In this document: piece by piece, positions 8,524-16,561 of the stretch
Position numbering within the stretch: position 1 is the first letter of the stretch
How the letters are laid out: every line of letters begins with the position of its first letter
Source: ZC4RG35 sp040878345
GTDB taxonomy: Bacteria; Actinomycetota; Acidimicrobiia; Spongiisociales; ZC4RG35
Direction of reading: 5' to 3'
NCBI GenBank assembly: GCA_040878345.1
Contig: JBBDML010000018.1
Span: 124,001 to 188,000 of the forward strand
DNA length: 64,000 bases
The notes under the pieces: model-generated
The model's database searches: none
What the model was told of the DNA's origin: nothing
Seen by the model: only the letters and a program-made list of their open reading frames with translations
Position numbers and translations under genes: made by a program

Positions 8524-9274
8524 GACAGCACCCTTTCTTCTCGTCGCGCTCCTGGTCGCCTGCAACCAACCGGCGGTCGAGCCGACCACCGCTACGGTTC
8601 CGACCACTACCACCACGGATGCGGTGACGACGACCACCCTTGCTCCCACCACAACCAGCTTGGCGGTGACCACCACTCGCCAGACCACGACCACCACCAG
8701 CCCCCCTTCCCCAGAGTTCACCGTCGTCATCACCGGTGTCGACCAGCCGGCGCTGGCTCACTCCTGGCACGAGGGATGCCCGGTGGGCACCGAAGACCTG
8801 GCGATGATCACCATGCCCTACTGGGGCTTCGATGATCGGAGCCATCAAGGCAGGATGGTGGTGCATCGCTCGAGAACTAATGAGATGGTGGAGGTCTTCG
8901 GGGGGCTCTATCGGGCGAGGTACCCGATCCAGAGCATGATCCCCATCGGTGACCTAACGGTCGGCGCCGAGGATCAGCCGGGGTACTCGAACACGTCCGG
9001 CTTTCACTGCCGGTTCGTCGCCGGGACCACCCGCTGGTCTCAACACGCCTTCGGGGCTGCGGTCGACCTGAACCCGTTCATCAACCCTCTGATCGATGGC
9101 GATTACATCTGGCCGGTCGGGGCCGAGCGCTACGCCGATCGCACCCTGGGCGAGCCGGGAATGATCACATCTGGCGATGCGGTGGTCGGCGCCTTCGCCT
9201 CGGTCGGATGGGGATGGGGCGGTAACTTCAACTCGTTCAAGGACTACCACCACTTCTCCTCGACGGGGACCTGA
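8480..9274 (+). CDS. M15-family (VanY-like) D-Ala-D-Ala carboxypeptidase lipoprotein
   Basis: 264 aa. Hydrophobic leader (APFLLVALLVAC) with a probable lipidated Cys at residue 28, then a 45-residue Thr-rich linker. The C-terminal catalytic domain carries zinc-site motifs of the M15C/VanY group: SQHAFGAAVDLNPF (His, then Asp seven residues later) and a terminal DYHHF. The predicted role is trimming peptidoglycan stem peptides outside the membrane. GTG 8480 is the only plausible start in frame and lies inside the upstream gene. The gene is followed by a strong hairpin at 9369-9385. Confidence 0.85.
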   Translation: MGWSSVTWSVAATSRTAPFLLVALLVACNQPAVEPTTATVPTTTTTDAVTTTTLAPTTTSLAVTTTRQTTTTTSPPSPEFTVVITGVDQPALAHSWHEGCPVGTEDLAMITMPYWGFDDRSHQGRMVVHRSRTNEMVEVFGGLYRARYPIQSMIPIGDLTVGAEDQPGYSNTSGFHCRFVAGTTRWSQHAFGAAVDLNPFINPLIDGDYIWPVGAERYADRTLGEPGMITSGDAVVGAFASVGWGWGGNFNSFKDYHHFSSTGT

Positions 9275-9303
9275 CATTCCCCGTGACGAGGAAATGGTGC
9301 GTA

Positions 9304-9368
9304 CTCAGTACTTGGAACTGAGAACGCGTTTCCAGGTACCAAATACCAAATACGAAATACCAAGTACC
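9304..9368. repeat. Short hairpin plus heptanucleotide array (AAATACC-type)
   Basis: CTCAGT (9304-9309) and ACTGAG (9317-9322) form a 6-bp stem around a 7-base loop. From 9335 there follow about four and a half copies of a 7-bp unit (TACCAAA with single changes: AAATACC, AAATACG, AAATACC, AAGTACC). The array is much more AT-rich than its surroundings and lies just after the VanY-like gene. Function unknown. Confidence 0.75.
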
Positions 9369-9385
9369 CACCCCCGAAGGGGGTG
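9369..9385. terminator. GC-rich hairpin, likely intrinsic terminator of the VanY-like gene
   Basis: CACCCCC-GAA-GGGGGTG is a perfect 7-bp stem with a 3-base loop, 94 bases after the stop codon at 9274. It has no U tract, as is common for actinobacterial terminators. Confidence 0.55.
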
Positions 9386-9438
9386 CCGTTGGCCGACGGC
9401 TCCGGCGGCAGCCGGTGTTTCCTCCCCGGCGAAGCCAT

Positions 9439-9457
9439 GCCACCGTTCCACGGTGGC
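9439..9457. terminator. Second perfect hairpin before the tandem repeat
   Basis: GCCACCG and CGGTGGC form a 7-bp stem around the 5-base loop TTCCA. It may act as a terminator, or as a boundary of the repeat array that starts right after it. Confidence 0.4.
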
Positions 9458-9458
9458 C

Positions 9459-9752
9459 GAACTCAGGGCGCCAGACCCCGCTCAGCGGTGGCGGAAACCC
9501 TGGGTTGGCGCCGGGATGAAGGGGNNNNNNNNNNNNNNNNNNNNNNNNNNNNNNNNNNNNNNNNNNNNNNNNNNNNNNNNNNNNNNNNNNNNNNNNNNNN
9601 NNNNNNNNNNNNNNNNNNNNNNNNGCCAGACCCCGCTCAGCGGTGGCGGAAACCCTGGGTTGGCGCCGGGATGAAGGGGCCTCGTGGAACTCAGGGCGCC
9701 AGACCCCGCTCAGCGGTGGCGGAAACCCTGGGTTGGCGCCGGGATGAAGGGG
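9459..9752. repeat. 73-bp tandem repeat array containing the palindromic repeat core
   Basis: Three visible copies lie at 9459-9524, 9625-9679 (start cut by the gap) and 9687-9752; the second and third are offset by exactly 73 bases and their shared parts are identical. On the reverse strand each unit holds AACCCAGGGTTT, then CACCGCTGAGCGG, enclosed by GGCGCC arms: the same core as the dispersed repeats near 14.8, 15.8 and 25.8 kb. The true copy number is unknown because the assembly gap lies inside the array. Confidence 0.9.
9525..9624. other. Assembly gap, exactly 100 N
   Basis: One hundred consecutive N, the conventional placeholder for a gap of unknown length. It lies inside the 73-bp tandem array, which is the likely reason the assembly broke here. 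Genes could be missing, including partners of sufB. Confidence 0.99.
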
Positions 9753-9753
9753 A

Positions 9754-11163
9754 TTAGCCGACGGCCCCGGCGGCGGCCATGTTGAGCTCGATGAGACGGT
9801 TCATCTCTACCGCATACTCCATCGGGAGCTCTTTCACGATCGGCTCGATGAACCCGGCCACCACCATCGATGTCGCCTGGTCTTCGGTGAGGCCGCGGGA
9901 CATCAGGTAGAAGAGCTGCTCCTCACCTACCTTTGAGACCGTGGCCTCGTGCCCGATCTCGGCGTCGTTCTCCTCGATCTCCATCGATGGGTAGGTGTCG
10001 GAGCGGCTGTTCTCGTCGAGGATCAGGGCGTCGCAGCGGACGAAGCTCCGGGCTCGCTCGGCTCCGGGCTCGACCCGCACCAGGCCGCGATAGCCCGCCC
10101 GTCCCCCGCCCTTCGAAATCGACTTGGAGACGATGGTCGAGGTGGTGTCGGGGGCGACGTGGACGATCTTTGCGCCGGCGTCTTGATGCTGGCCCTCCCC
10201 GGCGAAGGCGATCGAGAGCACCTCGCCGTGGGCGCCAGGCTCCATCAGCCACACCGCCGGGTACTTCATGGTGAGCCGGCTCCCCAGATTCCCGTCGACC
10301 CACTCCATCGTGGCGTTGCGATAGGCAGCGGCACGCTTGGTCACCAGGTTGAACACGTTGTTCGACCAGTTCTGGATGGTGGTGTATCGACAGCGGCCAC
10401 CCTCCTTGACGATGATCTCGACCACCGCGGCGTGGAGGGAGTCGGTGGTGTAGACCGGCGCCGAGCACCCCTCGACATAGTGAACGTACGCACCCTCGTC
10501 GACGATGATGAGGGTCCGCTCGAATTGGCCCATGTTCTCGGAGTTGATTCGGAAGTAGGCCTGGAGGGGCTGGTCGACATGAACCCCGGGTGGGACGTAG
10601 ATGAACGAGCCACCGGACCACACCGCCGAGTTGAGGGCGGCAAACTTGTTGTCGTTGGGCGGGATGATCGTGCCGAAGTACTCCTTGACGATCTCGGGGT
10701 ATTCGCGGACCGCGGTGTCCATGTCCGTGAAGAGGACTCCCAGCTTCTCGAGGTCCTCCCGATTTCGGTGATAGACCACCTCGGACTCGTACTGGGCAGT
10801 CACTCCTGCCAGGTACTTGCGCTCCGCCTGAGGGATCCCCAGCTTCTCGTAGGTCTCCTTGATCGACTCGGGGACCATGTCCCAGTCCTTCTGCTGCTCC
10901 CCTTGAGGCTTGACGTAGTAGTAAATGTTGTCGAAGTCGATGGTGTTGAGCAGGCCGCCACCGCCCCATTGGGGGATGGGCTTGGCGAGGAATCGCTTGT
11001 AGGCCTTGAGTCTGAAGTCGAGCATCCATTGTGGCTCGCCCTTCATGGTCGACATGTCGCGGATGACGTTCTCGTCCAGCCCCTTCCGGGGCTCGAACGC
11101 CAGCTCCACCTCGTCATGCCAACCGAGCTGGTATCCGCCTAGATCGATATCGACTGTGGCCAT
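9754..11163 (-). CDS. sufB: Fe-S cluster assembly scaffold SufB
   Basis: 469 aa, full length for the SUF scaffold subunit that with SufC and SufD builds and transfers Fe-S clusters in the cytoplasm. Family motifs are clear: WMLDFRLKAYKRFL, FIYVPPGVHVDQPLQAYFRIN, the VEGCSAP stretch with the conserved Cys, YTTIQNWSNNVFNLVTKRA, and the C-terminal SRSDTYPSMEIEENDAEIGHEATVSKVGEEQLFYLMSRG. ATG 11163 has AGAGGTG eight bases upstream. sufC, sufD, sufS and sufU are not seen; normally they follow sufB, and here that position is the repeat array and assembly gap. Confidence 0.97.
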   Translation of the reverse strand: MATVDIDLGGYQLGWHDEVELAFEPRKGLDENVIRDMSTMKGEPQWMLDFRLKAYKRFLAKPIPQWGGGGLLNTIDFDNIYYYVKPQGEQQKDWDMVPESIKETYEKLGIPQAERKYLAGVTAQYESEVVYHRNREDLEKLGVLFTDMDTAVREYPEIVKEYFGTIIPPNDNKFAALNSAVWSGGSFIYVPPGVHVDQPLQAYFRINSENMGQFERTLIIVDEGAYVHYVEGCSAPVYTTDSLHAAVVEIIVKEGGRCRYTTIQNWSNNVFNLVTKRAAAYRNATMEWVDGNLGSRLTMKYPAVWLMEPGAHGEVLSIAFAGEGQHQDAGAKIVHVAPDTTSTIVSKSISKGGGRAGYRGLVRVEPGAERARSFVRCDALILDENSRSDTYPSMEIEENDAEIGHEATVSKVGEEQLFYLMSRGLTEDQATSMVVAGFIEPIVKELPMEYAVEMNRLIELNMAAAGAVG

Positions 11164-11330
11164 CTTTGAATCACCTCTGAAGGAGTTCGCCCCTGATTCA
11201 ACCGACGCGAAAGGGGGCGAATTTCCACTATCGCCATAGGAGGATTGTAGTCGCCCGCCCTGGATGGGGAAACCGTCTCGAGATTCGCCTTGGCCGGGTC
11301 GAACTCTCAGCCGAAACTAGTGTCGAGCCG

Positions 11331-11768
11331 GTGCCAGTAATAGTCGTCGGCGCCGATACCACGGCCGGGGAGGCCATCGTCGGCGCACTCCTCCAGCCCG
11401 GTCGTGAGGTGCGCGCCTTCGTCTCCGACGAGATGGCGGCCGCCGGGCTCAGACAGCGAGGAGTCAAGGTGGCCCTCGGCGACGTCTCAGACGAGAGCCA
11501 TGTGGAGGCGGCATCGACCAGGTGCTTCTCGGCGGTCCTGATCGCCGAAGCCGCCGACGACGGGAGGGAGAGGTCTTTCGCCGCCACCGCCCGGGAAGTG
11601 GAGGAAGGCTGGGCCCGCGCCATCAGCGCCTCCAGGGTGAAGAGGGCGATCTGGGTTTCCTCACTCCCCCCTCCGGCTGACGGGGCAGATGAATCGGCCC
11701 TTGTCGATCCCGGCGACCCGAATCTGGTGTCCCGGGTGATTGCCCTCGACGACGCTCAGACCCTGTAG
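11331..11768 (+). CDS. Small NAD(P)-binding Rossmann-like protein
   Basis: 145 aa from GTG 11331. The N-terminus VIVVGADTTAGEAIVGALLQPGREVRAFV has the beta-alpha-beta layout of NmrA-like or atypical SDR proteins, but the usual GxxGxxG is degenerate (GADTTAG). RVKRAIWVSSLPPP resembles the strand before the SDR active site, but no catalytic Tyr-Lys pair follows and the chain is about half the usual length. It may be a redox sensor or a decayed SDR. The 3' end overlaps the convergent M23 peptidase gene by 13 bases. Confidence 0.6.
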   Translation: MPVIVVGADTTAGEAIVGALLQPGREVRAFVSDEMAAAGLRQRGVKVALGDVSDESHVEAASTRCFSAVLIAEAADDGRERSFAATAREVEEGWARAISASRVKRAIWVSSLPPPADGADESALVDPGDPNLVSRVIALDDAQTL

Positions 11769-12373
11769 TTGCCCTCCTCGACCGGCGGGTCGGCCAGGTC
11801 CTCCAGCATCTGGTTCACAGACCGCTGGCGATCCATGGCCTCCACCAGGGCGTGATAGGGGTTGATGGGGATTCCGTCGTAGTGGAGCTCGAAGTGGGTG
11901 TGCGAGCCGGCCGTCTCGGCATTGCCCGAGTCTCCGACCCACCCGATCAGTTGCCCGGCAGCGACCGTCGCCCCTTCGAAGACACCCGGGGCGACGGTGA
12001 GGTGCCACGGAGCATCTCCGTCATCGCTGCCAGGGTGGTCGTTGTTGAGGTGGATATAGTAGGTCTCCCACCCGGAGGCGTGCTCGATTATCAGGTAACG
12101 GCCGGCGCGGGTGCTGGTGCTGAGCTTGATTACTCGACCATCGGCAGCTGCGTAGACCTCGGTCATCTTCGGAGCCATCAGGTCGTTCCCGTCGTGTCTC
12201 CGGCCCCCGGACCTGCTGGCCCGCCAGTCGTCGTGGAGAGTGGTGGGAGCGACCTCCTGGGGGAAGACGATCTCGAATGGCGGCTCCTCGTGGGCTTGTG
12301 CCGGGAGATGGCGGTACGGGGCGATCACCATCGTGATGACCGAGATGATCACGAGCATGGACCTGGGCAGCAT
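11756..12373 (-). CDS. M23 (LytM-type) peptidoglycan endopeptidase, secreted
   Basis: 205 aa. An N-terminal hydrophobic segment (SMLVIISVITMVIAPY) acts as signal peptide or anchor. The LytM domain has the first zinc ligands in RRHDGNDLMAPK and the last in SHTHFELHYDG, which contains the catalytic and metal His residues. Between them are the usual DGRVIKL, YLIIEH and YYIHLN strands. It would cut peptide cross-links outside the cell. ATG 12373 has GGAGG five bases upstream. Confidence 0.88.
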   Translation of the reverse strand: MLPRSMLVIISVITMVIAPYRHLPAQAHEEPPFEIVFPQEVAPTTLHDDWRASRSGGRRHDGNDLMAPKMTEVYAAADGRVIKLSTSTRAGRYLIIEHASGWETYYIHLNNDHPGSDDGDAPWHLTVAPGVFEGATVAAGQLIGWVGDSGNAETAGSHTHFELHYDGIPINPYHALVEAMDRQRSVNQMLEDLADPPVEEGNYRV

Positions 12374-12473
12374 CGAGCCTCCATGGATGAGAGGAATGGG
12401 ACGAGCCTGGTGTCCCCTTGTGAAGCCGGGAAGGCTAGGGAGGCTGCGCCGCTAAGCACGACCGGCGCCAGGA

Positions 12474-12935
12474 TCAGATGGGCTCTGGCGGTGATTCGGG
12501 TCGGGAGCGGACCGTGAATCTGAGCCGCGACACGGGCTCGTCATCCACGGAGATGACAAATGAGTAGGGCCCCTCACTCTGGAACATGAGGTTGTTGAAG
12601 GTGAAGGATCGGATCAGGCCGAAGTCCGTCGCGTTCGGCGGGTGTTGGGCGGTCCCCGGGAGCCTGATGTCGTGGGCCAGGGGCCTTGGGAGCAGGGGGC
12701 CGCCATCCGCGTCCTGGAGCTCGACCGAGAGCTTGATCTGGTCGCCGGCCCATGAGACCGGGACCCGCAGCCTGAGGCCTATGGCCAGACTGGGGTGTCG
12801 GGCCGGGAATCGTTGGACCCAGAGGGTGTCCCACCCGCCTCCGAGGATGAAGAGCTTGCCTCGGACCGCCTGGACCGCATCGGCGAGCAAGGCCACATCG
12901 ACACCGGGGCCAAGTGTGTCGCGGGGACCAACCAC
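12474..12935 (-). CDS. DUF6941 family protein
   Basis: 153 aa, starting at GTG 12935 or a GTG some eleven codons later. The opening VDVALLADAVQAVRGKLFILGGGWDTLWVQRFPA, followed by a HPSLAIGLRLRVP strand, is the pattern of a small uncharacterised actinobacterial family (DUF6941). Its C-terminal half is beta-rich (YSFVISVDDEPVSRLRFTV). No enzymatic motif. It is divergent from ino1. Confidence 0.65.
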   Translation of the reverse strand: MVGPRDTLGPGVDVALLADAVQAVRGKLFILGGGWDTLWVQRFPARHPSLAIGLRLRVPVSWAGDQIKLSVELQDADGGPLLPRPLAHDIRLPGTAQHPPNATDFGLIRSFTFNNLMFQSEGPYSFVISVDDEPVSRLRFTVRSRPESPPEPI

Positions 12936-13007
12936 CGGGCCGAGCCTACCGGCACCGGATTAACCGCAGAGACCGTATTTGGATATCGTTGCCCGCCAGG
13001 AGGTCCC

Positions 13008-14330
13008 ATGTCCGACCCGATCAAGATCGCTCCGGCCGAAGGCAAGCTCGGTGTCCTCACCCCCGGGATGGGTGCCGTTGCCACCACCTTCATCTCGGGC
13101 GTTCTCGCCGCCCGCAGAGGCTATGCGCAGCCGATCGGATCGTTGACCCAGACCGGGCACATCCGCCTGGGCAAGCGGACCGAATCTCGCAACCCGCTGA
13201 TCAAGGACTTCGTTCCTCTGGCCGGCCTCGCCGATCTGGAGTTCGGAGGATGGGACCCATACTCCGACGATGCCTATGCCGCTGCCATGAAGGCCGGCGT
13301 CCTCGAGGCCCGGCATATCGAAGGGATTGGCGATGAGCTACGGGCGGTCAAGCCGATGCAGGCGGTTTTCTCCCGGAGATGGGTCAAGAACCTGCCCGGT
13401 GTCGATCACGTGAAGGAGTCGGGCACCCACATGGACCACGCCGAGGCCCTGATGACCGACATCGACCGGTTCCGATCCGAGAAGGAGGTCGACCGTCTGG
13501 TTGCGGTGTGGTGCGGGTCCACCGAGGCTTACGAGGAGCCTTCCTCGGTGCATCTGGACCTCGACAGCTTCGAGCAGGGCCTGAAGGGCAACGACCCGGC
13601 GATTGCCCCGTCTCAGATCTACGCATATGCCTGTCTCAAGATGGGGGTCCCCTTCGCCAACGGGGCGCCCAACCTGAGTGTCGACACACCGGCCATGGTG
13701 GAGCTGGCCTCCCAGGAGCGTGTACCCATCTCCGGCAAGGACTTCAAGACCGGCCAGACCCTGATGAAGACCATGATCGCCCCCGGGCTCAAGGCGCGGA
13801 TGCTCGGCATCAGCGGCTGGTTCTCCACCAACATCCTGGGCAATCGAGACGGGGAGGTGCTCGATGACCCCGACAGCTTTCGGTCGAAGGAAGTGTCAAA
13901 GCTCGGAGTCCTCGAGCACATCCTCCAACCCGACCTCTATCCCGACCTCTACGGCGACCTCTATCACAAGGTCCGGATCAACTACTACCCGCCGAAGGGG
14001 GATGACAAGGAGAGCTGGGACAACATCGACATCTTCGGGTGGCTGGGCTACCCGATGCAGATCAAGATCGACTTCCAATGCAAGGACTCGATCCTGGCGG
14101 CTCCGATCGTCCTCGACCTCGCGCTCTTCATGGACCTGGCGGCACGCGCTGGGAGGACCGGGATCCAAGAATGGCTCTCCTTCTATTTCAAGAGCCCACA
14201 GACCGCCCCCGGCCTGACACCCGAGAACGACCTGTTCGTCCAGCTCTCCAAGCTCAACAACAACCTCCGCGACATGATGGGCGAAGACTTGATCACCCAT
14301 CTCGGCACCGAGTACTACGGCGCCGGCTGA
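13008..14330 (+). CDS. ino1: Inositol-3-phosphate synthase
   Basis: 440 aa. Converts glucose 6-phosphate to 1D-myo-inositol 3-phosphate with NAD+, the first step to phosphatidylinositol and, in many actinobacteria, mycothiol. Features include the nucleotide-binding start KLGVLTPGMGAVATTFISGVLAARRG, the WCGSTE strand, NGAPNLSVDTPAM, SGKDFKTGQTLMKTMIAPGLKARMLGISGWFSTNILGNRDG and DSILAAPIVLDLALFMDLA. AGGAGG lies six bases before the ATG. Ino1 is usually taken as committed to inositol lipid and thiol pathways. Confidence 0.95.
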   Translation: MSDPIKIAPAEGKLGVLTPGMGAVATTFISGVLAARRGYAQPIGSLTQTGHIRLGKRTESRNPLIKDFVPLAGLADLEFGGWDPYSDDAYAAAMKAGVLEARHIEGIGDELRAVKPMQAVFSRRWVKNLPGVDHVKESGTHMDHAEALMTDIDRFRSEKEVDRLVAVWCGSTEAYEEPSSVHLDLDSFEQGLKGNDPAIAPSQIYAYACLKMGVPFANGAPNLSVDTPAMVELASQERVPISGKDFKTGQTLMKTMIAPGLKARMLGISGWFSTNILGNRDGEVLDDPDSFRSKEVSKLGVLEHILQPDLYPDLYGDLYHKVRINYYPPKGDDKESWDNIDIFGWLGYPMQIKIDFQCKDSILAAPIVLDLALFMDLAARAGRTGIQEWLSFYFKSPQTAPGLTPENDLFVQLSKLNNNLRDMMGEDLITHLGTEYYGAG

Positions 14331-14345
14331 GCCGGGGAGCTCGAT

Positions 14346-14750
14346 ATGGAGGACCTGGTCGTCGGTGACCTGATCATCCCCGCCGACGACCTCGAGGAGC
14401 GCTTCGACACCAGCGGAGGGCCCGGCGGTCAGCACGCCAACCGGAGCAACACCGCGGTCACCCTTCGCTTCGACATCGCCGGGTCTTCACTCCCCGAAGA
14501 GGTGCGGGCCCGCCTCATTGCCCGGCTTGGGGAGATGGTCGAGGTTCGTGCCAGCGAGTCGCGGTCGCAGGCTCGTAATCGCGAGACAGCCAGGATGCGC
14601 TTGGAGCAGCGAATCGCCAAGGCGATGAGGGTGCCCAAGCGACGAAAGCGAACCAGACCGACCCGACGCTCACGCGAGGAGCGGTTGGCCGCAAAGCGAG
14701 CCCGCTCCCAGCTCAAGAGGTCGCGTCGCCCCCCGAAGGACCACGACTAA
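14346..14750 (+). CDS. arfB: ArfB-type peptidyl-tRNA hydrolase (release-factor-like rescue protein)
   Basis: 134 aa. Single class I release-factor catalytic domain with the GGQ motif in DTSGGPGGQHANRSNTAVTLRFD, followed by a strongly basic tail (PKRRKRTRPTRRSREERLAAKRARSQLKRSRR) that in ArfB enters the empty mRNA channel of stalled ribosomes. No codon-recognition domain. It frees ribosomes stalled at mRNA ends. The start is 15 bases after ino1. Confidence 0.9.
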   Translation: MEDLVVGDLIIPADDLEERFDTSGGPGGQHANRSNTAVTLRFDIAGSSLPEEVRARLIARLGEMVEVRASESRSQARNRETARMRLEQRIAKAMRVPKRRKRTRPTRRSREERLAAKRARSQLKRSRRPPKDHD

Positions 14751-14783
14751 CTGGGTGACTCTCCCGACAGTGGCCCTCCACCA

Positions 14784-14832
14784 GAACCCAGGGTTCCCAC
14801 CACCGCTGAGCGAAGTCCTGAACCCTGGGTTC
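14784..14832. repeat. Dispersed palindromic repeat, copy A
   Basis: GAACCCAGGGTTC at the left and GAACCCTGGGTTC at the right enclose the core CACCGCTGAGCGAAGTC. It is nearly identical, in the same orientation, to the copy at 15801-15848, and in reverse orientation to the copy at 25818-25866. It lies just upstream of the AbiEi/DUF559 gene. Confidence 0.9.
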
Positions 14833-14877
14833 GGCAGACGCTGCACAGGGGGGTTCAGCAACCATATCCGGTCTGGC

Positions 14878-15825
14878 ATGCTCAGGGCCATGGGCATCCC
14901 CCAACCGATCATCGAGAAGGCGGCCAAGCAGGGCGGCTACATCACCAGGGCGCAGCTCCTGGAGCTGGGGCTGTCGGCCAGCGCCATCGACCGCAGAGTC
15001 AGCGGCGGTGACTTCATGGTGGCCAGCTCGGCGCTCTACCGGGTGATCCCGTCGACCGACCACGTCGACCTGATCCGGGGCGCCCTGCTAGCCCTGCCCC
15101 GGGCCGTGGCCTCGAACCAGTCGGCGGCGCACCTGTTGGGCTTCCCCCGACTACCCACGCTGGAACCGACGGTCACCGTCCCCAGCCACACCACCCACGT
15201 TTTCCAAATGGTCACCGTGCGCCGCAGCGACGACCTCGAGCCGGCGCATCTCACCTCAGTCGACGGCGTGCGCGTCACCAACGTCGCCCGAACCGTGTTC
15301 GACATCGCCGGTGTGCTCGGGTTCGGCGAGTTCGAGGCGATCACCGAAGCACTCATACTCGCCGGACGATTGGAGATGCGTCACCTCACTGGGATCACCA
15401 ACCAGCTGGCGCGGCGAGGCAAGAGGGGGGCGGCTGCCGCGCATCTATTCGTCGATCTGCGATCCGGAAAGGATCCCGGAGCCACCACCCTGGAACGAAG
15501 GGGACGGGCGACGATGGCCGCCGGCGGATTGCCGCCACCGATCGCCCAATACTCGCTCCCCTGGGACGCGGCTCGCCGGTTCGACGATGCCTACCCGGAT
15601 GCCCGGCTCGCCCTCGAGTGGGACTCTCGGTCCTGGCACGCACAGAGAGCGGCGATGTCGGCCGACCGCAAGCGCGACCGTGAGGCCGCCACCTTTGGAT
15701 GGTTGGTGATCCGGTTCACTTGGCAGGACATCACGGAAAACCCCCGGGAAGTGGCCGCAACCGTGGCTTCCCTTTTGGAACGCCGCCTCCTCCCGTACAA
15801 AACCCAGGGTTCCAGCCACCGCTGA
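14878..15825 (+). CDS. AbiEi-like winged-helix protein with C-terminal DUF559/Vsr-like nuclease domain
   Basis: 315 aa. The N-terminal winged helix (GYITRAQLLELGLSASAIDRRVSGGDF) is typical of type IV AbiEi-family antitoxin domains, followed by the family middle region (SNQSAAHLLG, DGVRVTNVARTVFDIAG). The C-terminus has a PD-(D/E)xK-like core: FDDAYPDARLALEWDSRSWH, then DRKRDREAATFGWLVIRFTWQDI. Such proteins are often multicopy in actinobacteria and are not proven toxin-antitoxin partners; no AbiEii nucleotidyltransferase is adjacent. The last eight codons and the TGA stop are part of repeat copy B. The gene is thus bracketed by two direct repeats. ATG 14890 is an alternative start. Confidence 0.78.
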   Translation: MLRAMGIPQPIIEKAAKQGGYITRAQLLELGLSASAIDRRVSGGDFMVASSALYRVIPSTDHVDLIRGALLALPRAVASNQSAAHLLGFPRLPTLEPTVTVPSHTTHVFQMVTVRRSDDLEPAHLTSVDGVRVTNVARTVFDIAGVLGFGEFEAITEALILAGRLEMRHLTGITNQLARRGKRGAAAAHLFVDLRSGKDPGATTLERRGRATMAAGGLPPPIAQYSLPWDAARRFDDAYPDARLALEWDSRSWHAQRAAMSADRKRDREAATFGWLVIRFTWQDITENPREVAATVASLLERRLLPYKTQGSSHR

Positions 15826-15848
15826 GCGACGTCCGGAACCCTGGGTTC
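15801..15848. repeat. Dispersed palindromic repeat, copy B
   Basis: AACCCAGGGTTCC, then CCACCGCTGAGCGACGTCC, then GGAACCCTGGGTTC. Same orientation as copy A. Its TGA (15823-15825) is the stop codon of the AbiEi/DUF559 gene. Confidence 0.9.
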
Positions 15849-15870
15849 ACCCATCCCTAGTCTCATCCCC

Positions 15871-16515
15871 ATGGAGATGACCCCCGAGCGTTGGAGCTTC
15901 CTCAGCCGTTACGCGGCCGAGGTGTTCGGTGACCCCGACCACCAGCTCGCCACTCTGATGGATCGGGCCGTCCAAGCCGGGCTTCCTCGCATCGCGGTCA
16001 GCCCCGATGTGGGCCGCCTCCTCAAGATCCTCGCCTCCCTGACGCCGGGCCGGCTCGCCCTCGAGTTGGGGACCCTGGGCGGTTATTCGGGGATATGGAT
16101 CGCCCGGGGCCTGGCTGGGGATGGGAGGCTGATCACCATCGAGTACGACGACCTCCACGCCGACTTCGCCGAGGCCGAGTTCGCCACCGCCGGACTCTCC
16201 GACAGGGTCGAGGTGGTGAGGGGGGCCGCCCTCGAAGTGCTCCCCGGCCTGGCCCGGCATCTTGGCCCCTCCAGCATCGACTTCGTCTTTCTCGACGCGA
16301 TCAAGAGCGAATACCTCGATTATCTGCGGGCGGTCAAGCCCCTCCTCGCCCGTGGCGGGCTCATCGTCGCCGACAACGTCTACGGCACGGGTCAGGGGTG
16401 GATTGACCAGGGCTACGGGACCGACGCCTTCAATCGTGCCCTGGCCGCCGACCCCGACTTCGAGGTGACCGCGACCCCTATGCGTGAGGGAGTGTTGATC
16501 GCCCGCCTCTGTTGA
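15871..16515 (+). CDS. SAM-dependent O-methyltransferase, family 3 (CCoAOMT-like)
   Basis: 214 aa, usual length. The SAM-binding loop is LALELGTLGGYSGIWIARGL, the acidic residue binding the ribose is in LITIEYDD, and the metal/catalytic region is FVFLDAIKSEYLDYLRAVKPLLARGGLIVADNVYGTG. Enzymes of this type methylate catechol-like hydroxyls using a divalent metal; the substrate is not predictable. It begins 23 bases after repeat copy B. Confidence 0.9.
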   Translation: MEMTPERWSFLSRYAAEVFGDPDHQLATLMDRAVQAGLPRIAVSPDVGRLLKILASLTPGRLALELGTLGGYSGIWIARGLAGDGRLITIEYDDLHADFAEAEFATAGLSDRVEVVRGAALEVLPGLARHLGPSSIDFVFLDAIKSEYLDYLRAVKPLLARGGLIVADNVYGTGQGWIDQGYGTDAFNRALAADPDFEVTATPMREGVLIARLC

Positions 16516-16561
16516 GCGGCGGAATTGGGAGGGCGGGGCCCGGGTTTACCATCATCCGTCC

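Noticed and set aside
9459..9752. Tandem 73-bp repeat as a CRISPR array
   Set aside because: Repeats are contiguous with no variable spacers and contain the genome's dispersed palindrome; no cas gene is nearby.
14878..15825. A full AbiE toxin-antitoxin system
   Set aside because: Only the AbiEi-like domain is present, fused to a DUF559-like domain; no AbiEii nucleotidyltransferase is encoded next to it.
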